Source of the DNA: CAMDMI01 sp036759185
Lineage (GTDB): Bacteria > Bacteroidota > Bacteroidia > Cytophagales > Flexibacteraceae
Assembly: GCA_036759185.1 (NCBI GenBank)
Contig: DAIOVD010000015.1
Location: 1 to 35,961 of the forward strand
Direction: 5' to 3'
Length of the DNA: 35,961 bases
A program made the position numbers and the translations under genes. The notes below the pieces were generated by a model. The model saw only the letters and a program-made list of their open reading frames with translations, ran no database searches and was not told where the DNA came from. This document shows, piece after piece, positions 1-8,118 of the stretch; position 1 is the first letter of the stretch; the number at the start of each line of letters is the position of its first letter.

Positions 1-60
1 GGCTTTCAGATATGGTGGTTTCAGGAAGCCATTCGGAATGTTGCCCCCTGAGATGATTTG

Positions 61-978
61 TTATTGCAGGACTGGTTTTAGGAATTTCTCTGTGAAGTGA
101 ACGACACCATATGTATTGAGATGGTGGTGGTCGTAGTAGAATTTCGGATCAAACTCCGTTTCAGAAAAATCGTAAAATGAAACTCCCTTTTGAAGTGCGA
201 CTTTTTCTCCGAATTTTTTTGTTATTTCATGACCACGCCATTTTCCAAACAAAGCAGGTGGGATGAAAAGAACAACTTCGGTACCATGTGATCTGGCCAG
301 ATCTATAGTTTGCTGTAGTATATCGGCGCTGAAGGCAAACCTTTTCATGTCTTCCGATCCGCTGTTAAATGCAAGTTCCTGGCCTTTGGCAACAGTGGCT
401 GAATCCAGTTTTTCCAATCGGGAAGTACCAATTGGATACGAAAACGGGATATGGTTTATCCATGTTGGGGTTAGCTTGAATTGAATCATGGACATCAACC
501 TTTCAGATCTGTTTTCGGCGGGAAAATTTAAATATTGCCAGACAAAAGGAATTCGAAATGGTTCGTAATTAAATGTGTTTGAGGCTATTGGCAAAGACAC
601 AGAAAACATGAATGGTGGCGAAAGAACATACACAATTTTCTTCGCCTTGTTACCCTGGCTATAGAAATATTGAAGATAGAACAGTTGTTCATTCGGGCCG
701 CAGATGCCACCTCCCTGTCCCATATTCAGAATTTTTTGGTTCAGGATTGATTCGATTCGCTCATGATTCCGGTGTCTTGAAAAATTACGGGCATGTGAAA
801 TTCCCAGGAATACAAGATCGTAAGACGAATCATTTCTCATAACCAACAGATTGCTTTCAGTTTCTGAGTTCTTGAAATTCCTTCTGTCGACCCAATACGA
901 AGTGGCTTCCACCACCAGCAGAATCAGAATCACCAATGAAACGGCAAACACCAAAACCAGAGAAATCAGTCTTTTCAT
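61..978 (-). CDS. SGNH-hydrolase-like (AlgJ/DltD-type) partner of the adjacent MBOAT protein
   Basis: A 305-residue protein with one N-terminal membrane anchor (about residues 5-25) and an extracytoplasmic domain. Two sites fit the SGNH esterase/acetyltransferase fold: a block-I-like GISH with Ser61, and a C-terminal DHHH in which Asp283 and His286 form the usual DxxH pair. Its ATG overlaps the stop of the MBOAT gene by one base (TGATG at 976-980), so the two are very probably translationally coupled. Known pairs of this type (AlgI with AlgJ/AlgX, DltB with DltD) have the MBOAT move an acyl group across the inner membrane while the SGNH partner transfers it to a polymer. The acceptor here is unknown, since no polysaccharide genes lie in the window. 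Family assignment rests on these motifs and the pairing, not on a whole-length match. Confidence 0.7.
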   Translation of the reverse strand: MKRLISLVLVFAVSLVILILLVVEATSYWVDRRNFKNSETESNLLVMRNDSSYDLVFLGISHARNFSRHRNHERIESILNQKILNMGQGGGICGPNEQLFYLQYFYSQGNKAKKIVYVLSPPFMFSVSLPIASNTFNYEPFRIPFVWQYLNFPAENRSERLMSMIQFKLTPTWINHIPFSYPIGTSRLEKLDSATVAKGQELAFNSGSEDMKRFAFSADILQQTIDLARSHGTEVVLFIPPALFGKWRGHEITKKFGEKVALQKGVSFYDFSETEFDPKFYYDHHHLNTYGVVHFTEKFLKPVLQ

Positions 979-2426
979 CAGAAGGCGAAATAGATAAATT
1001 CTGTTTTGTTGAAATTACCGTAAAAGAAAATGACCAAACCGATCAGCAGGTAAAACTTCCACCTCAGAATCCTGGGCCATGAAAAACCGATCCGGGCGAT
1101 GGCATATTGGTTTTCTCTTCCAGCCCATTCTATTCCCATAAACAACAGAATCAATGCAATAAGGTATTTGGAAGAAGAATATGTTTGGACAGAAAGTATG
1201 CTCATTGCGTCTTTCCAGATTGAACCGATGTACTGAAAGGCATGGGCCATACTGTCGGCCCGGAAAAAAATCCAGGCAAAAACGGTGAGAAAAAAGGTCA
1301 GAACAATGGAAGAAAATTCCTTCAGGTCAGGAAGATGCCGTCCCTGAGCGACAATGTTGAGGTTGATCCGGTTGGTACTGAAAAGAATGGATGGCATAAT
1401 AAAGAGAGCATTGAGAAAGCCCCAGGCAATAAATGTCCAGTTGGCTCCATGCCAGAAACCACTGACCAGAAAAATAATAAAGGTGTTTCTGACCCGCATC
1501 CAGGTGCCTCCCTTGCTGCCTCCCAACGGAATATATAAGTAGTCTTTGAACCAGGTGGATAGCGAAATATGCCATCTCCTCCAGAATTCAGCGATGTCAC
1601 GGGAAAAATAGGGGAAAGCAAAATTCCGTAACAGTTCAATTCCAAATAATCGGGCAGTTCCAAGAGCTATATCTGAATACCCTGAAAAATCACCATAAAT
1701 CTGAAAGGCAAAAAACAGGGCTCCCAGAAACAAAGTACCACCGGACTGGTTGGTTGAATCATTGAAAGCAGCATTGGCAAAAACTGCACAGTTGTCAGCG
1801 ATGACGACCTTTTTAAATAGTCCCCACAAAATCTGACGCAGGCCATCCACTGCTTTGGAGTATTGAAAAACTCTCGGAGATTTAATCTGCGGTAAAAGAT
1901 GCGTTGCCCTTTCAATTGGACCGGCAACCAGCAAAGGGAAAAAACAGACAAAGACAGCATAGTCAATAAAGTTCTTTTCAGGTTTGATCCGGTCTTTGTA
2001 AATATCGATCACATACGATAAGCCATGAAATGTATAAAATGATATTCCGACTGGAAGAAGGAATTGTAAAGTTGAAATTTCTGCGTGGAGGCCTAATTGT
2101 GAAGCTCCTTCAGCAAAAGAGGTGATGAAAAAATTATAGTATTTAAATATTCCAAGGAACCCCAGGTTGACCCCGACACTCAGCCAGAACCAAAAAGTTT
2201 TTTCCTTACCGGTTTTTGCATCAGCCATTTTGAGGCCAGTGAAATAGTCCAGAAGGGTTGAAAAAATGAGGAGAAGAAGGAATTTTTTACTCCAGCAGGA
2301 ATAGAAATAGTAGCTGGAAAATAAAAGTAGAATGTTCTGAATCCGGTATTTGCCCCCGGTAGCGAACCAATATAAAAGGAAGACAACCGGAAGGAAAAGG
2401 GCGAACTCAACAGAATTAAATAGCAT
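978..2426 (-). CDS. MBOAT family O-acyltransferase (AlgI-like)
   Basis: A 482-residue polytopic inner-membrane protein of the length usual for AlgI-like acyltransferases. The N-terminus MLFNSVEFALFLPVVFLLYW is typical of the family. The central family motif is seen as AEFWRRWHISLSTWFKDYLY, and the catalytic His lies in SGFWHGANW. Such proteins take an acyl group, usually acetyl, from a cytoplasmic donor and pass it through the membrane to an extracytoplasmic acceptor. The gene is first in a two-gene unit with the SGNH-like protein and has a convincing Bacteroidetes-type promoter at 2542-2569. The substrate could be an exopolysaccharide, peptidoglycan or a lipid-linked glycan; the sequence does not decide. 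Confidence 0.9.
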   Translation of the reverse strand: MLFNSVEFALFLPVVFLLYWFATGGKYRIQNILLLFSSYYFYSCWSKKFLLLLIFSTLLDYFTGLKMADAKTGKEKTFWFWLSVGVNLGFLGIFKYYNFFITSFAEGASQLGLHAEISTLQFLLPVGISFYTFHGLSYVIDIYKDRIKPEKNFIDYAVFVCFFPLLVAGPIERATHLLPQIKSPRVFQYSKAVDGLRQILWGLFKKVVIADNCAVFANAAFNDSTNQSGGTLFLGALFFAFQIYGDFSGYSDIALGTARLFGIELLRNFAFPYFSRDIAEFWRRWHISLSTWFKDYLYIPLGGSKGGTWMRVRNTFIIFLVSGFWHGANWTFIAWGFLNALFIMPSILFSTNRINLNIVAQGRHLPDLKEFSSIVLTFFLTVFAWIFFRADSMAHAFQYIGSIWKDAMSILSVQTYSSSKYLIALILLFMGIEWAGRENQYAIARIGFSWPRILRWKFYLLIGLVIFFYGNFNKTEFIYFAF

Positions 2427-2541
2427 GCCTTTGGTTGTTCCTTCTTTTTATAATCGATTGGTGGTTGTTTGTTTTGATCGGTTGAAATTAAAAATAGAGG
2501 CTTGATTTTTCCTGGCCTGCCGGTATCTTTTCAACCTTCCG

Positions 2542-2569
2542 CAAATGTATTGTTTTATTTTAACAACAA
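2542..2569 (-). promoter_or_regulatory. Bacteroidetes-type promoter for the MBOAT operon
   Basis: On the minus strand there is a perfect -7 box TACATTTG (2549-2542) and a TTG (2569-2567) separated by 17 bases, matching the consensus TTG-N17-23-TAnnTTTG. The predicted start near 2536 would give a leader of about 110 bases before the MBOAT ATG at 2426. Confidence 0.6.
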
Positions 2570-2584
2570 TTGCAGGGGAGAGAT

Positions 2585-4255
2585 TCAACTTTGCAAGTGC
2601 TTTTTTATATAATCAAGGAAAGGGAAATATCCCCAGCTTCTTCCTTGTGATTTGATGGCACTCAGAATTGCAGATGGTTCATAATTCTGTAAGATTTTTT
2701 CGAGCAGAATGGGGTAGAAGGAAGTAACTTTTTCTTCATCCCTGTACGGTACATTTTCGTTAGCAACAAACAGGACATACCTTAAGAATTCAGAATGAGA
2801 CACTTCCCTAAGTTCATCCCAATATTTGAGAACAATTGAATAGGGAGTGTATTGGGTTATACTTTGAAGCATTTTCGAATAGTTTTTCTCAAAAGCAAGC
2901 AATTCGAAATAAAAATTCCGGGCTGCCGGATCAATTGAATGGCGCACTTTTGACAAGACTTTGTTTCGGAATTCCTTCCGTTGCACATCCGTTTCAAATG
3001 AAGCCATACATAATTGGTAGCCCTCAAAATCAAACGTGACGGGAACCGATTTTGTCAGGAGAAGCAGTAATTTTTTGTCATTTCCTGTTGCCTTGTAAAT
3101 CGTATGAAGAAAACCGAAATACGATATGTTGTATTCATCCTTTAGGTTGTTTTTAATTTCTGTTTCGCAAAAATCTTCTGCTCTTTCCCATTGCTGAATC
3201 TCAATCAGTTTCCGGATTAGTTCGTGGTTGTATTTTGGCTGATAGACAAGGCTGACAAAATGAGAATAATAGGTTTGGAAAGTTCCATCACTGGTAGAAA
3301 GAACAGGTAAAATCATCTGCTGAAAATTCCGGTCTTTCCGTTTGGTTGAGTTTTCATACTTCTGAAAACCAACCATGATTTTTTTTAGAATTGAGGATTT
3401 CCTCGGTTCAGTACAATTCATGTAAAGATCCAGACAGCAGCTGAGTACATTGTACCGGGTGAGTGATTTCTCCAGACTAATCTGATTGATCAGCAATTGA
3501 GTGCTTTCATCCCATTCATCTTCTGATTTTAATTCCAACAGCATTTTTTCTGTTGTTTTAAAAAGCTGGTGGAAATATTTCGTGATGTCCCCGTCATTTT
3601 TCCGGAGTTCCATCGCAAAATCCAGGCAAGTTTCGGCAAGGGTTATAAAGACTCCAAAATTTGGTTCTCCGGATGGCCTGGAATGATAAAATTCAATAAT
3701 GGGTTTGTGGACCTCTTTCCACATTTCCGATATTTTTTTCGCTTCCGATTTTTCAATGAGCCTTCTTGATTTGACCACTGTTTTGATCACATCCAGGGTT
3801 ACTTTCTTTACTTCCTCTACTGTGAAAGTTTGGGTTGTCTTTGAGAACCGGGATAGAAAGAGCATTTCCAGATCCTTATTTTTAAGAAACAGGTCCCGAA
3901 GCCAGATTTTGATTTCGTCACCAGGAGTTTCCTCCAGGGTGATCTCAGAAGCCGTCTGTTTTTTTGAAGGTTTTACTTTCCTGGTTTTCGGCAGTTTGTT
4001 GCTTGTCAGGTAAAGTAACAGTGCAATAATGTGACTGCACACCGGTGTTTTTTCATTGCAATCACAGGAATGTGTCGTGATTTTTTCATTTCCACTTGTG
4101 GATACAGAAACGTCAAAATCCTGGTCCCCGTCTTCTGCAAAAGCAATATATTTTCCCTTTTCAACTTCTTCGCATTCCCTGATTTTATGTTTTGCGGCTC
4201 TTTTCAGTAACTCCGCAGGAACAGTTTTTGTAAAATTACCAATCGTCAACGCCAT
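2585..4255 (-). CDS. SWIM zinc-finger protein
   Basis: A 556-residue protein when started at the ATG at 4255 (MALTIGNFTKTV). The frame is open 17 codons further upstream, but that extension is Cys-rich and unlike a normal N-terminus. A SWIM finger is visible as CDC followed six residues later by CSH (C64, C66, C73, H75), the CxCxnCxH pattern. The remaining roughly 450 residues look mostly alpha-helical, with alternating charged and hydrophobic blocks; I do not recognise a catalytic domain. SWIM domains bind DNA or protein in many unrelated proteins. Some bacterial SWIM proteins sit beside MoxR/VWA genes, but none is here; the neighbours are mnmE upstream and the MBOAT unit downstream. The function is unknown. 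Confidence 0.8.
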   Translation of the reverse strand: MALTIGNFTKTVPAELLKRAAKHKIRECEEVEKGKYIAFAEDGDQDFDVSVSTSGNEKITTHSCDCNEKTPVCSHIIALLLYLTSNKLPKTRKVKPSKKQTASEITLEETPGDEIKIWLRDLFLKNKDLEMLFLSRFSKTTQTFTVEEVKKVTLDVIKTVVKSRRLIEKSEAKKISEMWKEVHKPIIEFYHSRPSGEPNFGVFITLAETCLDFAMELRKNDGDITKYFHQLFKTTEKMLLELKSEDEWDESTQLLINQISLEKSLTRYNVLSCCLDLYMNCTEPRKSSILKKIMVGFQKYENSTKRKDRNFQQMILPVLSTSDGTFQTYYSHFVSLVYQPKYNHELIRKLIEIQQWERAEDFCETEIKNNLKDEYNISYFGFLHTIYKATGNDKKLLLLLTKSVPVTFDFEGYQLCMASFETDVQRKEFRNKVLSKVRHSIDPAARNFYFELLAFEKNYSKMLQSITQYTPYSIVLKYWDELREVSHSEFLRYVLFVANENVPYRDEEKVTSFYPILLEKILQNYEPSAILSAIKSQGRSWGYFPFLDYIKKHLQS

Positions 4256-4347
4256 CCTGATTTTCCTTTTAGCTGGAATTTCAAAACAACAAAAGCACGT
4301 TGACAATCAAAAGAATCAATTGAATGACCTTTCTAAATTTGGTAAGA

Positions 4348-4373
4348 ATAATTGAGGTTCCTTTCTCAATTAT
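4348..4373 (-). terminator. Hairpin just after mnmE, probable terminator
   Basis: Perfect 9-base arms ATAATTGAG (4348-4356) and CTCAATTAT (4365-4373) with an 8-base loop lie six bases past the mnmE stop. The stem is AT-rich and the downstream T tract on the minus strand is weak (TCTT), so termination efficiency is doubtful. Confidence 0.45.
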
Positions 4374-4378
4374 GGAAA

Positions 4379-5725
4379 TTACTTTCCGATACAAAACCTC
4401 GAAAAAATACTTCCAAGCACATCCTCCACAGTGATTTCACCTGTGATGCTGCCCAGATGAAAAAGAGCTTCGCGGATGTCTGTTGCCAATAAATCACCGG
4501 TTAGGCCATCGCCAATGGCAACCTTTACCTGTTCCAACGCCTTTCGGGTGGAATCCAGTGCCTCATAATGCCTTAGATTTGTAATGAGTGAGGTTTCGGA
4601 TTGCAACATCTGCTGATCGACAGCACGACGGACGATCTCATTTTTTAGTTTTTCCATGCCTTCACCTGTAACAGCCGACAACGAGAAACCAGAGACATCA
4701 TCCTGCGGACGGAGATCTGATTTGGTCTGGATTTTCAGGTAGGGGAGTTCTTTCTTTTGGATTTCTTCTTCAATGATAATGACCTCATCTTTTTCTGAAT
4801 CCGGGCTTTCAAGTAACAGCACAAAAGCAGCCTTGTCAAGTTGTTCCCGGGTTCGGGAAATACCGATGCTTTCAACCAGATCTGTGGTATGCCGGAGTCC
4901 GGCGGTGTCCACAAACCGAAACTGGATTCCGTCGATTACCATCTTGTCTTCGATTACATCCCGGGTAGTGCCGGCGATCGGTGACACAATGGCTTTTTCT
5001 TCTTCCAGAAGGGCATTTAACAGAGTTGATTTTCCGGCGTTTGGTGGACCCACAATCACCACCGGAATTCCGTTTTTGACGGCCTGACCCGTGGCAAACG
5101 ATTTCAGAAGTTTTTCAATATGAAGGGTAATTTCTTCAACCAGGGCATTCAGTTGTGTACGATCTGCAAACTCCACATCTTCTTCACCAAAATCCAGTTC
5201 CAGTTCGATGAGGGCAGTGAAATCGATCAGTTGCTGTCGAAGTTCATGGATTTCCCGACTTAAGTTTCCCTTCAGTTGGTGCAGTGCTGCCCGGTGAGCG
5301 GCTTGTGATTCAGAAGCGATGAGATCACCCACTGCTTCGGCTTGTGCCAGATCCAGTTTTCGGTTGAGAAAAGCACGCTGCGTGAATTCGCCTGGTCCGG
5401 CCAGACGACAGCCTGATTGGAGACAAGCTTTCAACACTTCCTGGACAATAAAAGGCGAACCATGAAGGCCGATTTCTACCACATCTTCACCTGTAAACGA
5501 GGCCGGCGATTTAAATAAAGTCACCAACGCTTCATCCAGTAAATCTTCTCCATTGAATATCCGGCAAACAAATGCTGAGTGACTTTTCCTGGTTTCCGGA
5601 TTGGCTTTTGGCGCAATCGCAGAAAGGGTTGCAAATGCATATGGTCCGGAAATGCGCAGAATCGACAAAGCACCCACACCAGGTGCAGAGGCTAGAGCTA
5701 CAATGGTATCGTCCCAGTTCTTCAT
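4379..5725 (-). CDS. mnmE: tRNA uridine-5-carboxymethylaminomethyl modification GTPase MnmE
   Basis: A 448-residue protein of normal MnmE length. With MnmG it installs the carboxymethylaminomethyl group on the wobble uridine (U34) of certain tRNAs, using a tetrahydrofolate one-carbon unit. The N-terminal folate-binding domain begins MKNWDDTIVALASAPG, a typical MnmE start. The G domain inserted in the helical domain shows G1 GPPNAGKS (226-233), TTRD (253-256), G3 DTAG (273-276) and G4 TKSD (333-336). The C-terminus is FCIGK with the conserved Cys445. The secreted protein at 5789-6337 lies 63 bases upstream on the same strand and may share its transcript. MnmG is not in the window. Confidence 0.97.
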   Translation of the reverse strand: MKNWDDTIVALASAPGVGALSILRISGPYAFATLSAIAPKANPETRKSHSAFVCRIFNGEDLLDEALVTLFKSPASFTGEDVVEIGLHGSPFIVQEVLKACLQSGCRLAGPGEFTQRAFLNRKLDLAQAEAVGDLIASESQAAHRAALHQLKGNLSREIHELRQQLIDFTALIELELDFGEEDVEFADRTQLNALVEEITLHIEKLLKSFATGQAVKNGIPVVIVGPPNAGKSTLLNALLEEEKAIVSPIAGTTRDVIEDKMVIDGIQFRFVDTAGLRHTTDLVESIGISRTREQLDKAAFVLLLESPDSEKDEVIIIEEEIQKKELPYLKIQTKSDLRPQDDVSGFSLSAVTGEGMEKLKNEIVRRAVDQQMLQSETSLITNLRHYEALDSTRKALEQVKVAIGDGLTGDLLATDIREALFHLGSITGEITVEDVLGSIFSRFCIGK

Positions 5726-5788
5726 GTATTCAATCAGACTGCAAATAGGTCAGAAACTGTCAGGATTTGGAATGGATTGTGCAATCCG

Positions 5789-6337
5789 TCATTTTTTCTT
5801 CCTTGGTTTATTGCCTGAAACCGACTGAAATGATTTGATAGCAGAAAGGAATTCGGGTTTTACCTGCGGCCAGACAGAATCTGTCGCATCACAAATCAGC
5901 TGCACGCCCTTGTTTTGATGAATGGCATACACCATCAAAATCCGGTGATTGATCTTTTTGGAATCTTCATACAATCCTTCATAGCCGATGGCCTGGTAGG
6001 CTGACAGATTTCCTTTCTCTTTCGTCAGCACTTTTGTCACTTTAAAAGGTACCTGCTTTCGTCTTTCAGATGACCATGTATTCACATTCATGCCCTTGTC
6101 AACCGTTTCGATCAATACGGAAACGTTGGCAATAATACCTCGGTTCAGGCTGTCTGTGATGGGTTTACGTTTATAGCTGTACACAATAATACTTCCTGAT
6201 TCCTGTCGGTTTCCAGGCTGCCAGACTGAATCCGGCAATGAAAACTGCATGCCAGCTTCTTTCAGAATATTGAGTGCCGGTGTTTTGAGATTTGCCTGAA
6301 TGAAGAAAAGCAGAAGAAGAGGAACGAGGAATTTCAT
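5789..6337 (-). CDS. Small secreted protein of unknown function
   Basis: A 182-residue protein with an N-terminal signal sequence (MKFLVPLLLLFFIQANL). The mature part is a single mixed alpha/beta domain ending in a basic tail (KPRKKK). Phrases such as the GSIIVYSYKRKPI strand and the late PEFLSAIKSFQSV helix are reminiscent of PsbP/LpqN-like secreted domains, where a strand-rich core ends in a helix with conserved aromatic residues. That is a resemblance seen by eye and not an assignment. It precedes mnmE by 63 bases on the same strand, which is likely coincidental for function. Confidence 0.75.
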   Translation of the reverse strand: MKFLVPLLLLFFIQANLKTPALNILKEAGMQFSLPDSVWQPGNRQESGSIIVYSYKRKPITDSLNRGIIANVSVLIETVDKGMNVNTWSSERRKQVPFKVTKVLTKEKGNLSAYQAIGYEGLYEDSKKINHRILMVYAIHQNKGVQLICDATDSVWPQVKPEFLSAIKSFQSVSGNKPRKKK

Positions 6338-6670
6338 TTGGCAAAGAAAGGTCTCTGGTTGGGTTTCTTATATGCCATTTGAAAAGAAACGGGTTTCAAA
6401 AAGGTAAGATCTTTCGGTTGAAAACCGGCATTCATTTTCATTCCCCGTATAAAAAACAACTCCGCCTTTTGAGCGGAGCTGCCTTATTGAAAAGTGAGGG
6501 CGCAATTCTTATTGCATTGAATTTCGTAATGAGGCTGTGTGTGAAATTCGAAAAACTAAAATTCAGAAATCCTTTGCCCTGGCAAGTAATGAATTCTGGT
6601 TCTTACTCCATAATTTCAGTGGATAAAAAATCCGGATTTTTGAAGATTTCTGTTCAAAATCAAAATAACA
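6338..6670. other. 333-base gap between the secreted protein and fumarylacetoacetase
   Basis: No convincing gene. It holds a minus-strand terminator-like hairpin (6460-6478), a 7-base inverted repeat GAATTTC/GAAATTC around 6520-6550 and a 16-base perfect palindrome AAAAATCCGGATTTTT (6627-6642) 28 bases after the fumarylacetoacetase stop. A plus-strand open frame of about 130 codons runs through it into the antisense of the next gene, but its composition is unlike a protein. Confidence 0.6.
6460..6478 (-). terminator. Intrinsic terminator, minus strand
   Basis: Read on the minus strand: CTCCGC, a 7-base loop, GCGGAG, then TTGTTTTTTA. A GC-rich 6-base stem followed by a T run is a standard intrinsic terminator. 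It would end the transcript from fumarylacetoacetase and insulate the secreted-protein/mnmE genes. Confidence 0.6.
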
Positions 6671-7927
6671 TTAAACAGCCGGATGGACAGTTCCTTTTAC
6701 CACGCCAAATCCGACCCGCATTCCTTCTTTCTGGCAATAACCACGGAGAATCATCGAGTCACCGTCTTCCATAAAGGTTCGGGTTACGCCATTGGCAAAT
6801 TCAATTGGATTTTGCCCTCGTTTGGTAATCTCAAGAAGACAACCCAGACTGTCTGGTGTTGGTCCCGATATGGTTCCACTGGCGAGAAGATCACCGACCT
6901 TCATCGGACAACCATTGATGGTGTGATGCGCCAGTTGTTGGTTCATACTCCAGTACAAATGCTTCTGGTTGGTACGGGTAATCACTTTTCGTTGGCCGTC
7001 ATTCAATACAAGTTCAGCTTCCAGTTCGATGTCATACGTCCAGCGTTTTTTCTGTTGGAGATAGGGTAGAATTGCTGGCTCCTGATCCTTAGGCATTGGA
7101 ACACGGAACGGTTTCAACGCTTCCATCGTCACAATCCAGGGCGACATGGAGGAGCAAAAATTCTTTCCAAGAAACGGTCCCAACGGAACGTATTCCCAGG
7201 ATTGAATGTCACGGGCCGACCAGTCGTTAAACAGAACCATCCCAAATATGAAATCTTCGGCATCTTTTACATCGATGCTTTCGCCCAGATTTGTTTTCTG
7301 CGAAATGATAAATCCGGTCTCCAGTTCCATGTCCATCTGGCGACTGGGCCCAAAGGACGGAATCTCAGCCGTCGGCGGTTTGATCTGCCCTTTGGGGCGA
7401 AGGAAATCAGTACCTGAAACGACGATTGAAGAGCTCCGTCCATGATACCCGACGGGTATATGTTTCCAGTTGGGCAACAGAGGATTCTGTGGATCGCGGA
7501 ACATGGCGCCCACATTGGCGGCATGGTTTTCACTGGAATAAAAATCGGTGTAGTCGCCAATTGCAACCGGCAAATGCATACGGCAATCGTTCATCGAAAC
7601 CAGAACAGAATCGGGTTTTACATCTCCCCACATTTTACGATTTTTTTCTAAAAACAGATTCTGAACCCGCGTCCGCATCTTTTTCCACACATCCGGACCC
7701 AGAGAAATCAGCGGATTCAAAACCGGAGACTGAAGTTCTTCCATGTACAAATCTCCAGCGTCATGAAGCAAACCTGCTTTCGCCAATGCGGCGAGGTGCA
7801 CGATCTGATTACCGAGGGCAATACCAGGACGAGGCGTGATTTTCGGTCCGGAAAAAATGCCAAATGGAAGGTTGAAGATGGAAAAATCGGAATCTTCGTC
7901 GATTTTCAGAAAGCTGGTCAGTTGCAT
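6671..7927 (-). CDS. fahA: Fumarylacetoacetase
   Basis: A 418-residue protein catalysing the last step of tyrosine and homogentisate degradation: fumarylacetoacetate plus water to fumarate and acetoacetate. Started at the ATG at 7927 (MQLTSFLKIDEDSDFS), its length matches the family (about 419). The metal and catalytic residues known from mouse FAH appear at a constant offset of two: D128 and H135 in DYTDFYSSENH, E201 and E203 in MELETGF, D235 in FNDWSARD, and K255 in LGKNF. The frame stays open upstream to 8077, but those 50 extra residues do not resemble the family and would fill the gap to the divergent MFS gene. No other tyrosine-degradation genes lie in the window. Confidence 0.96.
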   Translation of the reverse strand: MQLTSFLKIDEDSDFSIFNLPFGIFSGPKITPRPGIALGNQIVHLAALAKAGLLHDAGDLYMEELQSPVLNPLISLGPDVWKKMRTRVQNLFLEKNRKMWGDVKPDSVLVSMNDCRMHLPVAIGDYTDFYSSENHAANVGAMFRDPQNPLLPNWKHIPVGYHGRSSSIVVSGTDFLRPKGQIKPPTAEIPSFGPSRQMDMELETGFIISQKTNLGESIDVKDAEDFIFGMVLFNDWSARDIQSWEYVPLGPFLGKNFCSSMSPWIVTMEALKPFRVPMPKDQEPAILPYLQQKKRWTYDIELEAELVLNDGQRKVITRTNQKHLYWSMNQQLAHHTINGCPMKVGDLLASGTISGPTPDSLGCLLEITKRGQNPIEFANGVTRTFMEDGDSMILRGYCQKEGMRVGFGVVKGTVHPAV

Positions 7928-8060
7928 GGTTTGGAATGCCTGTTTCGGCGGCCCAAATATGCAGGTTCCGGTTCGGTTTGCGGGTGCGAAATTCAAATTC
8001 ATTTCTGTTGATATTCCTTTTGATTTGGTACACTCCGCTTTTTCCATCGCAGACTGTCGC

Positions 8061-8091
8061 TTGAGCACCTGCTTCATTCCATTTAAGTTTG
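8061..8091 (+). promoter_or_regulatory. Bacteroidetes-type promoter for the MFS exporter
   Basis: TTG (8061-8063), a 20-base spacer and a perfect -7 box TAAGTTTG (8084-8091) precede the MFS ATG at 8119, giving a predicted leader of about 23 bases. This also argues that translation starts at 8119 and not at the earlier in-frame start at 8089, which lies inside the box. Confidence 0.55.
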
Positions 8092-8118
8092 CTTTCTTTG
8101 CGCCCCGTTTTTACTTCC

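Noticed and set aside
6379..6774. 131-codon plus-strand frame in the gap before fahA
   Set aside because: It runs through a terminator hairpin and into the antisense of fahA; composition is unlike a protein.
7928..8077. N-terminal extension of fumarylacetoacetase (50 residues)
   Set aside because: The shorter form matches the family length and aligns catalytic residues at a constant offset of two from the mouse enzyme; the extension would occupy the divergent promoter region.
8089..8118. Earlier in-frame start of the MFS exporter
   Set aside because: The codon lies inside the predicted -7 box TAAGTTTG; the ATG at 8119 gives a normal N-terminus.
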